Source: Tanypteryx hageni
Taxonomy: Eukaryota > Arthropoda > Insecta > Odonata > Petaluridae
Reading direction: 5' to 3'
DNA length: 64,000 bases
NCBI GenBank assembly: GCA_028673005.1
Contig: CM054113.1
Location: forward strand, 210,233,504-210,297,503
The position numbers and the translations under genes are program-made. The first letter of the stretch is position 1, and every line of letters starts with the position of its first letter. This document shows, one piece after another, positions 12,048 to 23,905 of this stretch. The notes beneath the pieces were generated by a model, which searched no databases, was not told the DNA's origin, and was given only the letters and a program-made list of their open reading frames with translations.

Positions 12048-12340
12048 TGTTTCGCGAGGCTTGATCATGATGGCGACGGTAATCGACCCGAAAAAATAAC
12101 TTCCGCTTACAAACAAAATCACGTAATTCTCGATAATTTCAGGGATGACAAAAAGTTGTGTTTAAAATAAAAGAAAAGCTATTTAATCAGGTTTCAGCGG
12201 TAGCGCCGAAAATGGAAAGACTCAGAAAGTTGAAGGCCAGACTGAGTCACGCGACTCGAGCGTCGAAAGAGGAGGGGAGGTAGGTTCAAGTCAAAACAGT
12301 TTCACTTGGAGCCGTCTGTGGAAGACACCGCCTTCGAGAG
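12048..12340 (+). promoter_or_regulatory. Conserved upstream region of protease gene 1
   Basis: About 290 bp before the start codon are highly similar to the region before gene 2 (42715-43024), although sequence further upstream differs. A near-palindrome GAGTCACGCGACTC lies at 12244-12257, some 84 bp before the ATG; the gene 2 copy is a perfect palindrome with a CACGTG core. No TATA box was identified. Promoter function is inferred from position and conservation only. Confidence 0.4.
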
Positions 12341-15300
12341 ATGGACCTACGGTTTAAAAATTTGGTTTTCGCCATTTATCAGTTTAACTTCATCTTTATG
12401 TGCTTTTCTCAGAACTCACCGGGTGAGTAAACCGTACCCAATTCCATTGAGTAGCTATAGTTTTAATCTTCGTGAAGCAGTGCACCTTCAATTTACTTGA
12501 CGATCGATTGTTTTACTCATAAAGCATTAAATGCAATGTGTGACAGGCGATTCATGCAAGACCAAGGTCGGAGACAATGGAACATGTCAATTACTCAAGG
12601 AATGCCCCAGCGTGCAAGAAGATTTGAGGAATAACATTAGGCCTGTAAACTGTGGATTTCAGGGCAGAGAACCTGTTGTGTGCTGTGGAAATCTTACGTT
12701 CTCCACGACTCCACTGAGAAAACCTGGCATAACTGCTCAATTTTGCAAGTACAATTTATTCTGCTCATGTTTACATATATATTTTAAGTTGGGAATGTGT
12801 GATGCTATAATTAATCTTAATTAGAGTATGTTATGTGAATAATCTGCGCGAATTGTTGATACAGGCACTGTCGTTTGCATCCTTGAAGGATTAAACATTT
12901 TTATGCGTTCTTTGCACAATGTAAACCCATAAAGGAGAGGTCGTTTGCGTCCGTCCGCATGTTTAAGCTCGGGAACCGCTGGAGCTATTTTGACGACATT
13001 TACTATTGTGGAGTTTTACTAAAAATTTTCTACCGATTTCAATTTAAATTAAAATCTGACGATAATTACGACCACTTTACATGAAGACCTATATGTAATT
13101 TACAACATACCTGTTTCAACTCGGCAACCGGAGGACGTGATTTTATGAAATTTGATATTTGGAAGTTTTACTAAAATTTGTCGATCTCAAAGAATGCATT
13201 TGGAAATTCTTGTGTACTCCGACATAGAGTAAACCTTTCCAAACTTGTTAAAATTGTCGACACTAACTTAAGTTATTCTCAGACAAGTGCAAAAGCCCGT
13301 CAGTATGACGGGAAGAAATATATTATTTGTCATTTAAATTAAATTTTCGCACCTATCATTCTTTGAAATCATTTAGTAGGTGTTCGTATCTCTAAACTGT
13401 AAAAATTTGACTCCAAATGGGAGCATAAAGCAACTGAATCCTTATTTATTTTCAAAAAACAATAGCCAATAACGTTATATATCTTAACCAACTTTATCAT
13501 TAAAAATAAAATTTCATTCTTTCATTTGTTCTGCTGTTCACGTACCTAATTCGCGTTGTGACCTTCAAATGCAAATGAAACGCCCACCCACCTTGTTTTG
13601 TCTACATATCGAAGATTTTTATAGATTCATGCTTATTTCACATTTTCAACGATTTAGTTCCTTTTCGGAAATGAATGGCAATTAAAGTTCATAAAAATTT
13701 AATTCATTTGTCTTGTTACAAATTTTGTCAAAACATTTCTTTGTATAAACATTTAAAACAATTCACATGCTTAATAGACACGGCGCAACAATCGTTCTTA
13801 CCAAAATGACAAAATTAATTTAAATGTATTTCTATTTGAAGAACATTATATTTGTAATATTAAAAAAATGACATTATGAAAACTTTTTTGTTATGCAAAC
13901 CAATCAAGACAAAATTACAACCTAGTATTTTTCCTCTAAGGGGGGAAGGGCAAATTAGAATAATCAATATAATGTCAATATGCCAACAACTTTGGCCGCG
14001 TCATATTTAGTTCGAAGTGTTGATTATTCACACGTTAACTTTCTCTGAGTAAAACATCACAGGTACAAATGAAACAGATGTTAATCATCTACTTGAGCAG
14101 TTTGAGATCAAGGCGGTTTGTATAGCATGACTATAGTAACTGCCCAGCTAAGGAATTATGAATGTGTAGAAATTTTTTCAACATTACCTTTTTAATGCCA
14201 TTGATTTCAAGTAACATATTATAATTTCTATGTATCTTAAACTAGCTTGGTCTAAATTTATTTTTTAAGAATGATTTTAATTTTAATTTAATCTGGACAA
14301 TAGGGTATGAAAGTTCGTGCAAGTATTTCAATCGGAATAAAATTAATGGCGGTTAAGTCAATCGTGATCCCCATTTCTGTGATTCAGAAAAGGGAAAACG
14401 TTTTAGGAGTGAAATAAATTGATGTGTTATTCGCAACAATTCTATATTTTATCAGAAAATCAATGTGGATGGTTAGGGTTTTATCAGAATGTTTTGCAAA
14501 ATCTGCATTTTACTTTACATTCTTTAAATAAAATTTTAAGGTTCAAATTTCAAGAAGAGTTTGAAAAAAGCAAAATTTTATCTCGAATTATTTCATTTTG
14601 ATTTTAGGGTGCAATGAATACACAAAACTCTGCCCTAATTATGAAGTTGCTGGAGGAGAATTAGCGCTACCAAGCGAATTTCCTCACATGGTAAGAGAAT
14701 TAATATATAAAATTAAGGAATAAATTACAATTATATTGTCATCATCATATTTGCATTAAAAAGTGATAATTTTATTGCATTGACTTGCAAACTTTATAAA
14801 TTAAAATGATATGCTTTGAGTTGATTTAAGAATATTTTCCAATGGCTAGCTGCTGACAATTGTTAGATTCTATTTCCATTTTACGTGCATTTGAAACGTT
14901 TTTTCTGCAAATAATGTAATTGTTGTGCAACATAGAATGAATTTATCAATAAATTATAAATTCGGCTGAATTGCAATGTAGGTTTCTCCCGATCCCCCCA
15001 TTGAAGTTGCGCTTTGAGAGGCGAGAAATGGAACTACGTAGTGCCTGACTGTGAAGTAAATAATATTTCCTTCCCCCGGGTTGGGATATAGTGCGTTTCA
15101 AATAAGTTGGAGGTTTAGAGAAAAAAGAGAAAGCTTCCGAAAGTGTGACCTTGATGGAACGAATAAGAATGAAGGAGATGGGACCTCCACGGAGGAAAAC
15201 TCAGGTCTCTCCCGTGCAAACATCGAGATGTGTGCTGTGTTACCAATTGCTTACGCCGCTGAAGTTCACGAACTCACTTTGCCTCACGAGCCTACCGAAA

Positions 15301-18300
15301 GGTGCATTCCAATGTAGTAGATACGGTAACGTTGAGTTTGGGTTCTTTGGTCCCCCTCCTAGCAGCAGAGACATACGAGTGGTTCCGAGTATGTACGGAA
15401 CGTCAGTCGCAAAGTCATTTGAAACACATTATAAGTGCTTGGAGGTGGGGTTTGTTCCATTTTCCTCCCCCGGGTTGGGTTAGGTGGTTGGAGGTTCCAT
15501 TTCGACTGTTTTGCAAATTACCGCCGTTGTTATCTAAAATGGCGATTAACTGGTCACAAGTAGTTCTATTTCTCGCCACTCAATTCCTCCATAACTTCTA
15601 TTCTTAGTTAATAATTCATATATAATTTATAATACGTAAACGATTACCATAATAAAGTATTATTACAAATAAATTTATCCATACTCAAAGCTTGAATTTT
15701 GCAGAGACGACATGTGTGATCTAATCGCAAATAATTTCATCGCATCTAAACAATAGGCGGCAATTGGTTATGGAGATCAAAACAAGATATCCTGGAGCTG
15801 CGGCGGAACGCTTATAACAGAAACGTTCGTGATGACAGCAGCCCATTGCATGAGTGCAGCTGGAATGTAAGTGTTAAGTTGTTGTTAAGTTTCCAGTTAA
15901 AGCAGTTGATAAAATTGATTTCACTTTAATCGGGTCATTGTTGTCACCCCGAAACATGTGTCTTTGTTTAATCTTTTACTTTTATTCAAATTACGCAGAA
16001 TCTCAATTTTATCTCTCTGTATTTGCTTTTTCTTAGTAGTCCAAACCTCGATGAACGCTTCATGCAATCTATATGCCCAAGTGCTATTTCTATGCCGTTA
16101 TCGATAGTGTGGTTTAAAATTGTCCGTTTATAGTCCCTCTACGTGTTTTTATGTTTCTAATACACACGGTATTATCCGGCCTATAAAACGTATTTTTTTC
16201 GAAAAAAATGGTAGCCAATAATTGACCATCGTCCAATCGGTCATTAAGTTCCCGTTACAACAAGTGTAACCACTGTCGCTGCTAGTAGGAGAGACAGTGG
16301 CCTTTACTCTTGGTACGACGCAAATTAGGTACTTTTTCAACATACAAGATTCAAATGGATTCTGTGGAGAGAATATAGATATAGAAAATAGTATGCGGAA
16401 GAGGGCGATGTATAGTGGAATTCTACATTTTAAAAGGAGGAAAATGGAAAACAGAACTTATAAGCGAACATGAAAATTGTTTCAAAAACTAACGTTACGA
16501 TTTACAAAATAGCTAAGGAAAAAGACGGTAACTAAATAAATGAGATACGTACCGGTAATTTTCTAAAGCGATTTGGAATTGGCTAAGGAATTATAAGTGT
16601 AAGGTAAACGTTTCATCGTCTCGGGTGCACGGTCTGCATCTCCCGCCAAGTATCGTCACACTTGGTGCCGGCGGTGTAATCGTTAGGGCACTGGCTGCTA
16701 CTCGCCTGTTGTTCGAAAGGCAGCGGGCACGAATCCTGCGAAAATAGGATTTTTTTTTCTAAGTTCGCCCGGCCCCCTTTTTGTGTGTTTTGAGGAGACC
16801 GCGCAAAGTCAGCCTTCCGTCCTTCGGGAGGGACGTTAAGCCGTTGGTCCCCTTGGAGTTCTTCGTTAAGAGTATGCTAATGCCGGCACGGGGTTTCTCT
16901 CCTCCCTTGTGAGTGTGTTCGGTGTCGAATGAGCTATAACTATAATAATCCCAGAGGTTGATTAACCAAAAATACACACACACACATGAATCGTCATACA
17001 GGCGGTGCAATTTTTTATTGGATGGAACTATGTTTCGTGTGCCGTTCGTTGATAAAGAACTCATCGTTAGTTTCATGAGTATAGGAACAACCTCAGTTTC
17101 TGCTATAAACAAACTTCATTTAACTCGTTCATTTTAGTGTGCTACGAGGATATTTTGTTCCGTAAACAATCGAAGTAAAAATACATGGGCTGAAAAATTT
17201 CTCTTGAAATCTAGGTCGGCCGGAATATACGGTAATATAAAGAAACATACTCGTAGCAAGATCTTAAGACGTGAAAATTTGACACTGAATATTATGGTCC
17301 TTACCCATATCCAAAAGAGAATTATCGAGCACGTCTAATGGCTGAAATCAAGAAAATTAATCTTGTCCGTCAAATAGCAACAAAAACATTTTTTAAGATG
17401 AAAAATGAACAAGTTTAACGAAGTCTGTTTATCGCAGAAACTGAGGTAGCTCCTGTTTGTGAATCCATACCCGAACTTTAGTTTATATACAACAAGTTAT
17501 AGAACACATATTGCGTTCTAGAAATATTTTTCACAAGAATAAAGAAAAAGTAAAATTAATGACCGCTTGTCACCTAGCCCTCTAACAAGTAACAATTTCA
17601 CTCATACTACGCTAATTTTGAGAGGTAAGTACATCCGATGATGATGAAAATGATGTCTTCCATTTATTTCATATTTATTATGTACTACACTTTGTATTTT
17701 TTAAAAACTTCTTGATTACTAAAAATGGGAAATGGGCCGTTACGCTATTACTAGTGGCCCAGCACAATGGATCCTCCTGGGCACTGAACTATTGATAAAT
17801 ACGACATCATCAGACGGGAAAAAGGGACAAATACATCCCGTGGTGCGCAGAATACGTCATCCGGAATACAAGCCGCCCGCGAAGTACAACGACATTGCCC
17901 TGTTCGAGATCGGACCGGCGGTTACACCGAATCCTTTACCCACCAATGGAAGATACTTGCACCCTGCTTGCTTGTCAAGCGGAAATTTGAGTTATGATTC
18001 CCGCCGGGCAATTGCAACAGGATGGGGTCGCGTTGGACATGGTATGTAACGACTATTTTTAGTTGAAGCATTTGGAATATGTGGAATTCATTTTCTGTCC
18101 AGTTTTCTTGTGAGATATAGGATGGAATGCTTCCATGTCGGACACTAATAATGTATATGCCAAAATTTGCATTCGTCACACGAATCTTACAAAACAATGC
18201 ACCTATATAAAATGCTAAAATAATTTCGAGTGCAACAGATTCATAACTTAATTTCTGGAGATTGTAATGGGAATAAAATTAAGTTTTTTGTCACTGTAAA

Positions 18301-20975
18301 ATAAAGGAAAGAAAAAAAACCGATTTTAAATGTCGTAAATACAGGAAAAATCCGAAAGTTTACTTTTTATGGAAAATTAAACGGCGGACATTGGCATGAT
18401 AATTCGATAAATTAATCTTTTTTTATTTATGTCGTTTTTTGTGATTGCATGGATAAATAGTTAAATACCATGCAGTAAGCAAACAGTCATATGGAATAAT
18501 ACATAAACCAACTACCTTCTTCGATATTTAAAATAATTTTTATCTAACAGATCGTTTTTTAGTTATTATACCTAGTAAGTTTACGGATTCATGAATTATA
18601 AATATTTAGAAATACTTAATAGTATATAAATTCGTTACAAAATGAGTAATACGTTTCAATTTTCTTAAATAGGCGAGGGTGGTAGTCCTGAGCTCCTTAA
18701 AGTGGAATTGAATGTTTTTGACTTAGAAACTTGCAACAAATCTTTTGAAGTTGAAATTAAAACTACAAATTTGTTGCGAAAAGGCATTGACACCACAATG
18801 CTTTGTGCTGGATTTTTGAAGGGAGGCAAGGACACATGTCAGGTATGAATCTCGAATATAGTCACTTAGTTCACGTATGATAATTTTATATCAGATTATA
18901 GCGCATCATAATTTTGTGACAACAATTACGAACACTTTACATGACCTACAAATATTTGACAATGTTCCTTTGTTTCAACTAGGGAACCGCTGGATGTATT
19001 TTGATGAAATTTGGTATTGGGGAGTTTTGTTAAAATTAATTGGCCGATTCCAATTTTGGTTTAAATCGGACAACAATGACGACCACTTTACATGAAGACC
19101 TACATGTAGTTTACAATGTTCCTTTGTTTCAACTCGGGAACGCTTGACATATTGCGATGAAATTTGGTGTTAGGGAGTTTTGTTAAAATTAATTGACCAA
19201 TTTGAATTTTAGTTTAAATCGGACAATAATTACGACTACTTTGCATGAAGACCTACATGTATTTTACAACGTATCTCGCTTGCTTATCGTTAAATTCTCA
19301 TCCGATCGAAAAATATTGAGAACATTGTGAAATCTCAAAGAATGCATTTGGAAACTTTGTGTACTCCGACATGGAGTACACCTTTCCAATCTTGTTGGAC
19401 TCAGGCATTCAAGTGCATTTACACAGCTTACAATGAAAGAAAAACATTGAAAATTTGTGAAAAGTTTCATATAAATTTAAAACAAATAAACACGTAGAGT
19501 AATAACTTTAAGTCAGAAACGACTCCAGTGCATTGTAATGATGGACAACTCAACATTTCAAATAGGAAGATACTTCACTACATTGAAAATATATTTTCGT
19601 TTGCAAATTTTATTAGGCAGTTTAAAGAAAATTACTATGTTGACAATGATTATGATTAATTTCTTTCGATAATTAAGCAAGATATTTGACGCATGAGCGG
19701 TACATTTATAGTGATTACAAAAAAATGTGTGAATTAAAAAAGCTACTTACTAAGTTCTTTCGTCGTAAAGGTAAACAAAAGAAAGCCAATTAAAATATTA
19801 GTAATCATATGCTCGTTCGCATTTCTTCCACGCCTTAGAAATGGCACTGCATTAAACAAACCTATCCTTCAAATTAAGCCATCATTACTTCCCTTTCGAT
19901 TAAAATGCATTCAAAATATATAAGAAGAGTTCTAACAATTGATTTCAAATACAATACCAAAGTTCATGTCATTGCCTTTAGATATAGACGTAATTTTGCT
20001 AGATCAGCAAGAATGCCATCGCCCTTGACCACGAAATTTTGTCTTCTAAAATTTCGCCAAATTTTCGTGTTAATATCAAATTTGTGGAACGATTCGACAC
20101 GTATTCGAAAATCGATGGCTGGAAAATGAATATCCGTTATTTTAATATGCAAATGAAAAATGTGCTGCAACTGTGCAAACGTGCAAACCATGCAAACACA
20201 GAAAGAAGGACAGAATTCTCTTTAATATATGTATTAGATATTAAATAACAACACAATACAATTTTTGTGGTTAAAAAGTTAAATTGTCCGGGTTTTGTCC
20301 GGATTTTGTGTGCTGTTGTCCGGGGAGTAAGATTAAAAATATGGTAACCCAACATATAGATTTGCTTCTAAAATATATGGGACCAATATGTTTAGCCGTA
20401 CTTCTTATGGTAGGAATTCGGAAAATTTTAATCTGGTAGTTATTTGGGACAAATATGAGGTATCCTTGCAATCTCTCGTCATGGAGTAGTAGTAAAATAA
20501 AATTAATATAGCTAGCTCAACATTGCGAATATTAGTATCGTAATGATAAGATGTTAATTTCTGAGTTGCTGCGCCGCGACGGTTGCTTTACTGGGGAACG
20601 TTTCACCATGGTTACAGTTGAGTTCTGAAATTGCAACGTGGTCTAGTAAAGCAGCCAAGGAGGAGTAACAACACAGAAAGCCATCATTCAATCATATAAA
20701 ATGCTTCGCGTCATCCATTATGATTTATTGAGAATAAGATTTTTTGATTTAAATTTGAATTTCCGAGAGATATACTTCAAATAATGGTGTGAATTTTATA
20801 TTTTCAGGGTGATTCCGGCGGTCCTTTGCAGTTTGCTGTTCGACACACGTGCATGTATGAAGTTTTGGGAGTAACTTCTTTTGGAAAAATCTGTGCTTTT
20901 CAGAACTCTCCATCAGTTTACACGCGTGTGTCAGAATACGTGCCATGGATCGAGGACATAGTCTGGCCAAAGTGA
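12341..20975 (+). CDS. CLIP-domain serine protease (snake-like), gene 1, complete
   Basis: Seven exons: 12341-12422, 12547-12744, 14608-14690, 15757-15866, 17755-18041, 18673-18842, 20808-20975; 1098 bp, 365 residues. Exon 1 is a signal peptide (MDLRFKNLVFAIYQFNFIF...), so the product is secreted. Exon 2 is a clip domain with cysteines at 31, 41, 47, 63, 73 and 74. The catalytic domain starts at VAGGE (107) and has His151 in TAAHC, Asp204 in YNDIAL and Ser313 in GDSGGP; Asp307 before the catalytic Ser predicts trypsin-like cleavage. Such proteases act in haemolymph cascades (Toll activation, melanisation); that role is inferred. The residue before the activation point is Glu, so a non-tryptic activator is likely. 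Intron 2 needs a GC donor at 12745 to keep frame; the nearby GT at 12749 shifts it. Introns hold a SINE and repeats. The coding sequence is unbroken. Confidence 0.85.
12945..13320. repeat. Diverged copy of an intronic repeat family (gene 1 intron 2)
   Basis: Contains the blocks CTCGGGAACCGCTGGA, GACCACTTTACATGAAGACC and TGTGTACTCCGACAT, which recur at 18915-19410 in intron 6 of the same gene. Absent from the corresponding intron of gene 2, so it arrived after duplication or was lost there. Confidence 0.65.
14960..15597. mobile_element. About 640 bp insertion in intron 3 of gene 1
   Basis: Intron 3 of gene 1 is 1066 bp and that of gene 2 is 441 bp; sequence on either side aligns (rejoining at TTCTATTCTTAGTTAATAA), leaving an extra block only in gene 1. 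The block contains two related segments with CCCCCGGGTTGGG (near 15075 and 15470). No terminal repeats or target duplication were identified, so the class is unknown. Confidence 0.5.
16664..16986 (+). mobile_element. tRNA-derived SINE in intron 4 of gene 1
   Basis: The head resembles a tRNA gene: box A-like GGCGGTGTAATCGTTAGGGC and box B-like GGCACGAATCC near 16726. It is followed by a body with GCCCGGCCCCC and CCTTCGGGAGGGACGTTAAG, and a (CA)n tail at about 16972-16986. The insertion is absent from gene 2 intron 4. A second, shorter family member is at 24821-24940. Confidence 0.65.
18915..19410. repeat. Tandem array of a ~153 bp unit in intron 6 of gene 1
   Basis: The phrase AATGTTCCTTTGTTTCAACT recurs at 18961 and 19115, and a diverged third unit follows near 19269, giving a period close to 153 bp. 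The array ends with a block shared with 13190-13250 (AATGCATTTGGAAA, CTCCGACAT). Not present in intron 6 of gene 2. Confidence 0.7.
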
Positions 20976-21451
20976 TTCCACGAAATTACTTTTCAACATT
21001 GGAATCACGAATGTGTTATTTCCATCGTAAATTTTATTTGCACGCTCTTAATCTCAGGTATCATAATAATGAACACCAAATATTAGTTAATATTTGTAAG
21101 AATGCTTTACAAAATAAAGTGAGTGGTAAATTTATTTTTTGAAAACTTATTTAATTTTCTTTCAATAATAACGTGGTCATCGACTTATTTTTTCGACATG
21201 GTCGGCTTCTCCTAATTTGTTTCGCACTATTTTTTTCCCTTTATATATAGTAAGACAAGTTATAGGAAACAACTTTGTCTTACCCCTCTTGCCACACATA
21301 CACTTATTCGATTACCTGTCACGAATGTTACTAAATATAATTTCCAAGGTTTTTACGGAAACATAACGCAATAAATAATATAAAAACCTGTTGTTTCAGT
21401 AATTGAAGACAAACAGATATCCTAATTATGAACTTTAATTATTCGTATTAG

Positions 21452-23905
21452 TCATCATCATCATCATAGGTAGTCTGTCCGTAGACAGGTCCCTGATTAT
21501 TCATGGTTAAACCTGGTTCTCCATATACTCCTATTTTCCGCTGTCCTCTTTATATCTTGATAACTCTCTTTCCCTTTCAAATCGTCTATCAGCTGAAACC
21601 TTTTCCTACCTCTTTCCCTTTTCCCATCTAGTTTTCCTTCTAACACGTCTTTAATCATACTCTCTCTCCTCAGGTAATGTCCAACCCAGTTAGCCATCCT
21701 CTTTCTGATAGTCTGTATAATCATTCGCTTCTCTCCTATTCTTCGTAGCACTTCATCGTTTTTCATCCTATCTGTCCATTTTATCTTCAGCATTCTCCTC
21801 CAAGTCCACATTTCAAAGCTTTCCAAGTATTTGATGTCATTTTTCCTTAGCGTCCATGTTTCTGCCCCATACAATGCTATACTCCATACGTAGCATTTTA
21901 TCAACTTCTTGCGGATATCTTCCCTTATATTCCCTGTAAGTAGTTGTTTCTTTCTCCTGAAAGCCGCTTTTGCTTTTCCTATTCTAGTTTTGATCTCATC
22001 CGTACATTTTGCCTCTCGTGTTATGATACTTCCAAGGTATTTATATTCTGAAACTTGTTCTAATGGCTTTCCCCCAATAGTTATGTTCAGATTCTCTTCT
22101 TTACCCGATATTCGAATGACCTTGGATTTTTCTGTATTTATTTCCATACCGTATTTTCTACCTGTTATCACTAGTCTATTTATCATTTTTTGTAGCTCCT
22201 CTTCCTTTCTTGCTAGAAGTACTTGATCATCTGCGTATTTTACTGTTCTTATAATCCTTCCTCCAATTTTGAAATCCCCTGTGCCTTCTAAAGCTTCTTG
22301 CATTAGACTTTCTCCATATATATTGAATAGGGTTGGCGATAGGCAGCATCCTTGTCTTACTCCTCTACCGATATTTATTCCGCAGGTTTCCACATTCTCA
22401 AACCTGACCTTTACAACTTGATTCTCATATAGATTCCTAATCAGTCTCCTGTCTTTCCAGTCTACACCTATATCCTTTAATATCTTCATCAACTTTACCC
22501 AATTTACTCTATCAAAGGCCTTCTGCCAGTCTACGAAACATGGGCAGATATCTTGACTGTATTCTATTGCCCTTTCTGATATGATTCTAACTACTCCTAT
22601 AGCATCTCTAGTTCCTCGTCCTTTTCTGAAACCGAATTGATCTTCCCCTATTATTTCTTCTGCCTTTTTCTCCAGCCTTTTATTAAGAATCCTCGTGATG
22701 ATCTTCGATGTGTGTGACAGAAGGCTTATAGTTCTGTAATCTTTACACTGCATTGCCTTTGGCTTCTTCTTTAAAGGGATCATTGTTACTTCTAGGAAAT
22801 CCTGAGGCCACTCTCCCGTGTCGTAAATCTTATTAATTAATTTCGTGATCGCTTTAAGTCCTTCTGATCCTATGACTTTAAGTATCTCAGCCGGTATTCC
22901 ATCGCTGCCCGTGGCTTTCCCCTTCTTAAGTTCCACTATCGCTTTTTCTACTTCGCTCTCCATAATACTTGGTCCTAAGTTGTCTTCTTCAATGTTTTCC
23001 TCATTTTCCAGTTCTATTTTTGCCGCTCCTGTCTGTTTGCTGTATAATTCCTTAATGTATTCTTCCCATACCTGTGCTACATCCTTTGTTTCTGAGACTA
23101 TCTTCCCATCCGTATTCATAATTCCTTTACCACAAATTCCATTAGACTTCTTATCTTCTAATTCCAGTGCCCTAGCGTACATCATATCGTACCGTCCTAA
23201 TTTCTCCATTTGTTCTATTTCATCACATTTTCCTTTTAGCCAATTTTCTCTAGCTTTATCTGTTACCCTTCTCAACTCATTGTTTATACGCCTATAGTTG
23301 GCTCTACCTTCTTCACTGTTAACGTTTTTCCATTTTCGTCTCTCATCCATTTTCTCCAGCATTTCCTTCGTGATCCATGGTTTTCTGATTTTCTTCTCTT
23401 GTTTTCCAATCTCTTTATCCATGATATCCTTGATACTGGTTTTAATTTCATCCCATTCTATATCGACGGTCTTCGGTTTGTTTTCCAACTTTCTTAGGTT
23501 ATCTTCCAACTTCATGCTGACTATATCCTGCCTTTCTTTCAGTTTTTCTAGGTCCCAGGTCTGTCTTTCTCTTCTCGTTTTTCTTATTTGTTTGAGCCTT
23601 GTACTCACGTCAAGTATTAGAAGGCTGTGATCTGAATCAATGTCTGCTCCTTGCAATGCCTTGGCGTTCTTTATGCTGTTCCTAAATCTCTGTTTTACAA
23701 GGATGTAATCTATTTGGCATCTCATTCTATCTCCTGGGCTTTTCCATGTGTATAACCTTCGTTTATGGTTTTTGAACCATGTATTAGTCACTACAAGGTC
23801 ATTATTGATGCAGAATTCTACGAGTTTCTCCCCTCCTCGATTTCTCTTCCCAAGTCCGTATTGCCCGACAACATTTTCTTCCTGTCCTTCTCCGACTATG
23901 CTGTA
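21452..23905 (-). mobile_element. RTE-clade LINE, 5'-truncated copy 1
   Basis: Minus-strand non-LTR element with a (CAT)n-type simple tail on the + strand at 21452-21467, typical of RTE elements. The match to the longer copy at 37893-41170 stops near 23905, inside the endonuclease domain, so most of the endonuclease is missing. Such 5' truncation is normal for target-primed reverse transcription. The remaining frame is open throughout, suggesting a fairly recent insertion. Confidence 0.85.
21497..23791 (-). CDS. RTE endonuclease/reverse transcriptase, N-terminally truncated
   Basis: Uninterrupted 764-residue frame. The first residues are the end of the APE-like endonuclease (NTWFKNHKRRLYTWKSPG, then IDYILVKQRFR and ADIDSDHSLL, holding the conserved SDH). 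Next come the RT blocks: KKKPKAMQCKDYRTISLLS, EDQFGFRKGRGTRDAI, CFVDWQKAFDRVNW, GVRQGCCLSPTLFNIY and the catalytic VKYADDQVLL, where YADD is the metal-binding core. The C-terminal part (YGAETWTLRK, then WRRMLKIKWTDR and a WVGHYLRR segment) is characteristic of insect RTE proteins. It lacks the endonuclease catalytic half, so it cannot retrotranspose alone. The Met used here is internal to the original ORF. Confidence 0.85.
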   Translation of the reverse strand: MTNTWFKNHKRRLYTWKSPGDRMRCQIDYILVKQRFRNSIKNAKALQGADIDSDHSLLILDVSTRLKQIRKTRRERQTWDLEKLKERQDIVSMKLEDNLRKLENKPKTVDIEWDEIKTSIKDIMDKEIGKQEKKIRKPWITKEMLEKMDERRKWKNVNSEEGRANYRRINNELRRVTDKARENWLKGKCDEIEQMEKLGRYDMMYARALELEDKKSNGICGKGIMNTDGKIVSETKDVAQVWEEYIKELYSKQTGAAKIELENEENIEEDNLGPSIMESEVEKAIVELKKGKATGSDGIPAEILKVIGSEGLKAITKLINKIYDTGEWPQDFLEVTMIPLKKKPKAMQCKDYRTISLLSHTSKIITRILNKRLEKKAEEIIGEDQFGFRKGRGTRDAIGVVRIISERAIEYSQDICPCFVDWQKAFDRVNWVKLMKILKDIGVDWKDRRLIRNLYENQVVKVRFENVETCGINIGRGVRQGCCLSPTLFNIYGESLMQEALEGTGDFKIGGRIIRTVKYADDQVLLARKEEELQKMINRLVITGRKYGMEINTEKSKVIRISGKEENLNITIGGKPLEQVSEYKYLGSIITREAKCTDEIKTRIGKAKAAFRRKKQLLTGNIREDIRKKLIKCYVWSIALYGAETWTLRKNDIKYLESFEMWTWRRMLKIKWTDRMKNDEVLRRIGEKRMIIQTIRKRMANWVGHYLRRESMIKDVLEGKLDGKRERGRKRFQLIDDLKGKESYQDIKRTAENRSIWRTRFNHE

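Noticed and set aside
12306..12500. 64-residue frame identical before genes 1 and 2
   Set aside because: It reads through exon 1 and intron 1 in the wrong frame; the splice-supported frame gives a signal peptide instead.
20749..20970. 73-residue antisense frame conserved between gene 1 and gene 2 (also 50276-50497)
   Set aside because: It is the reverse complement of exon 7; conservation follows from the protease coding sequence.
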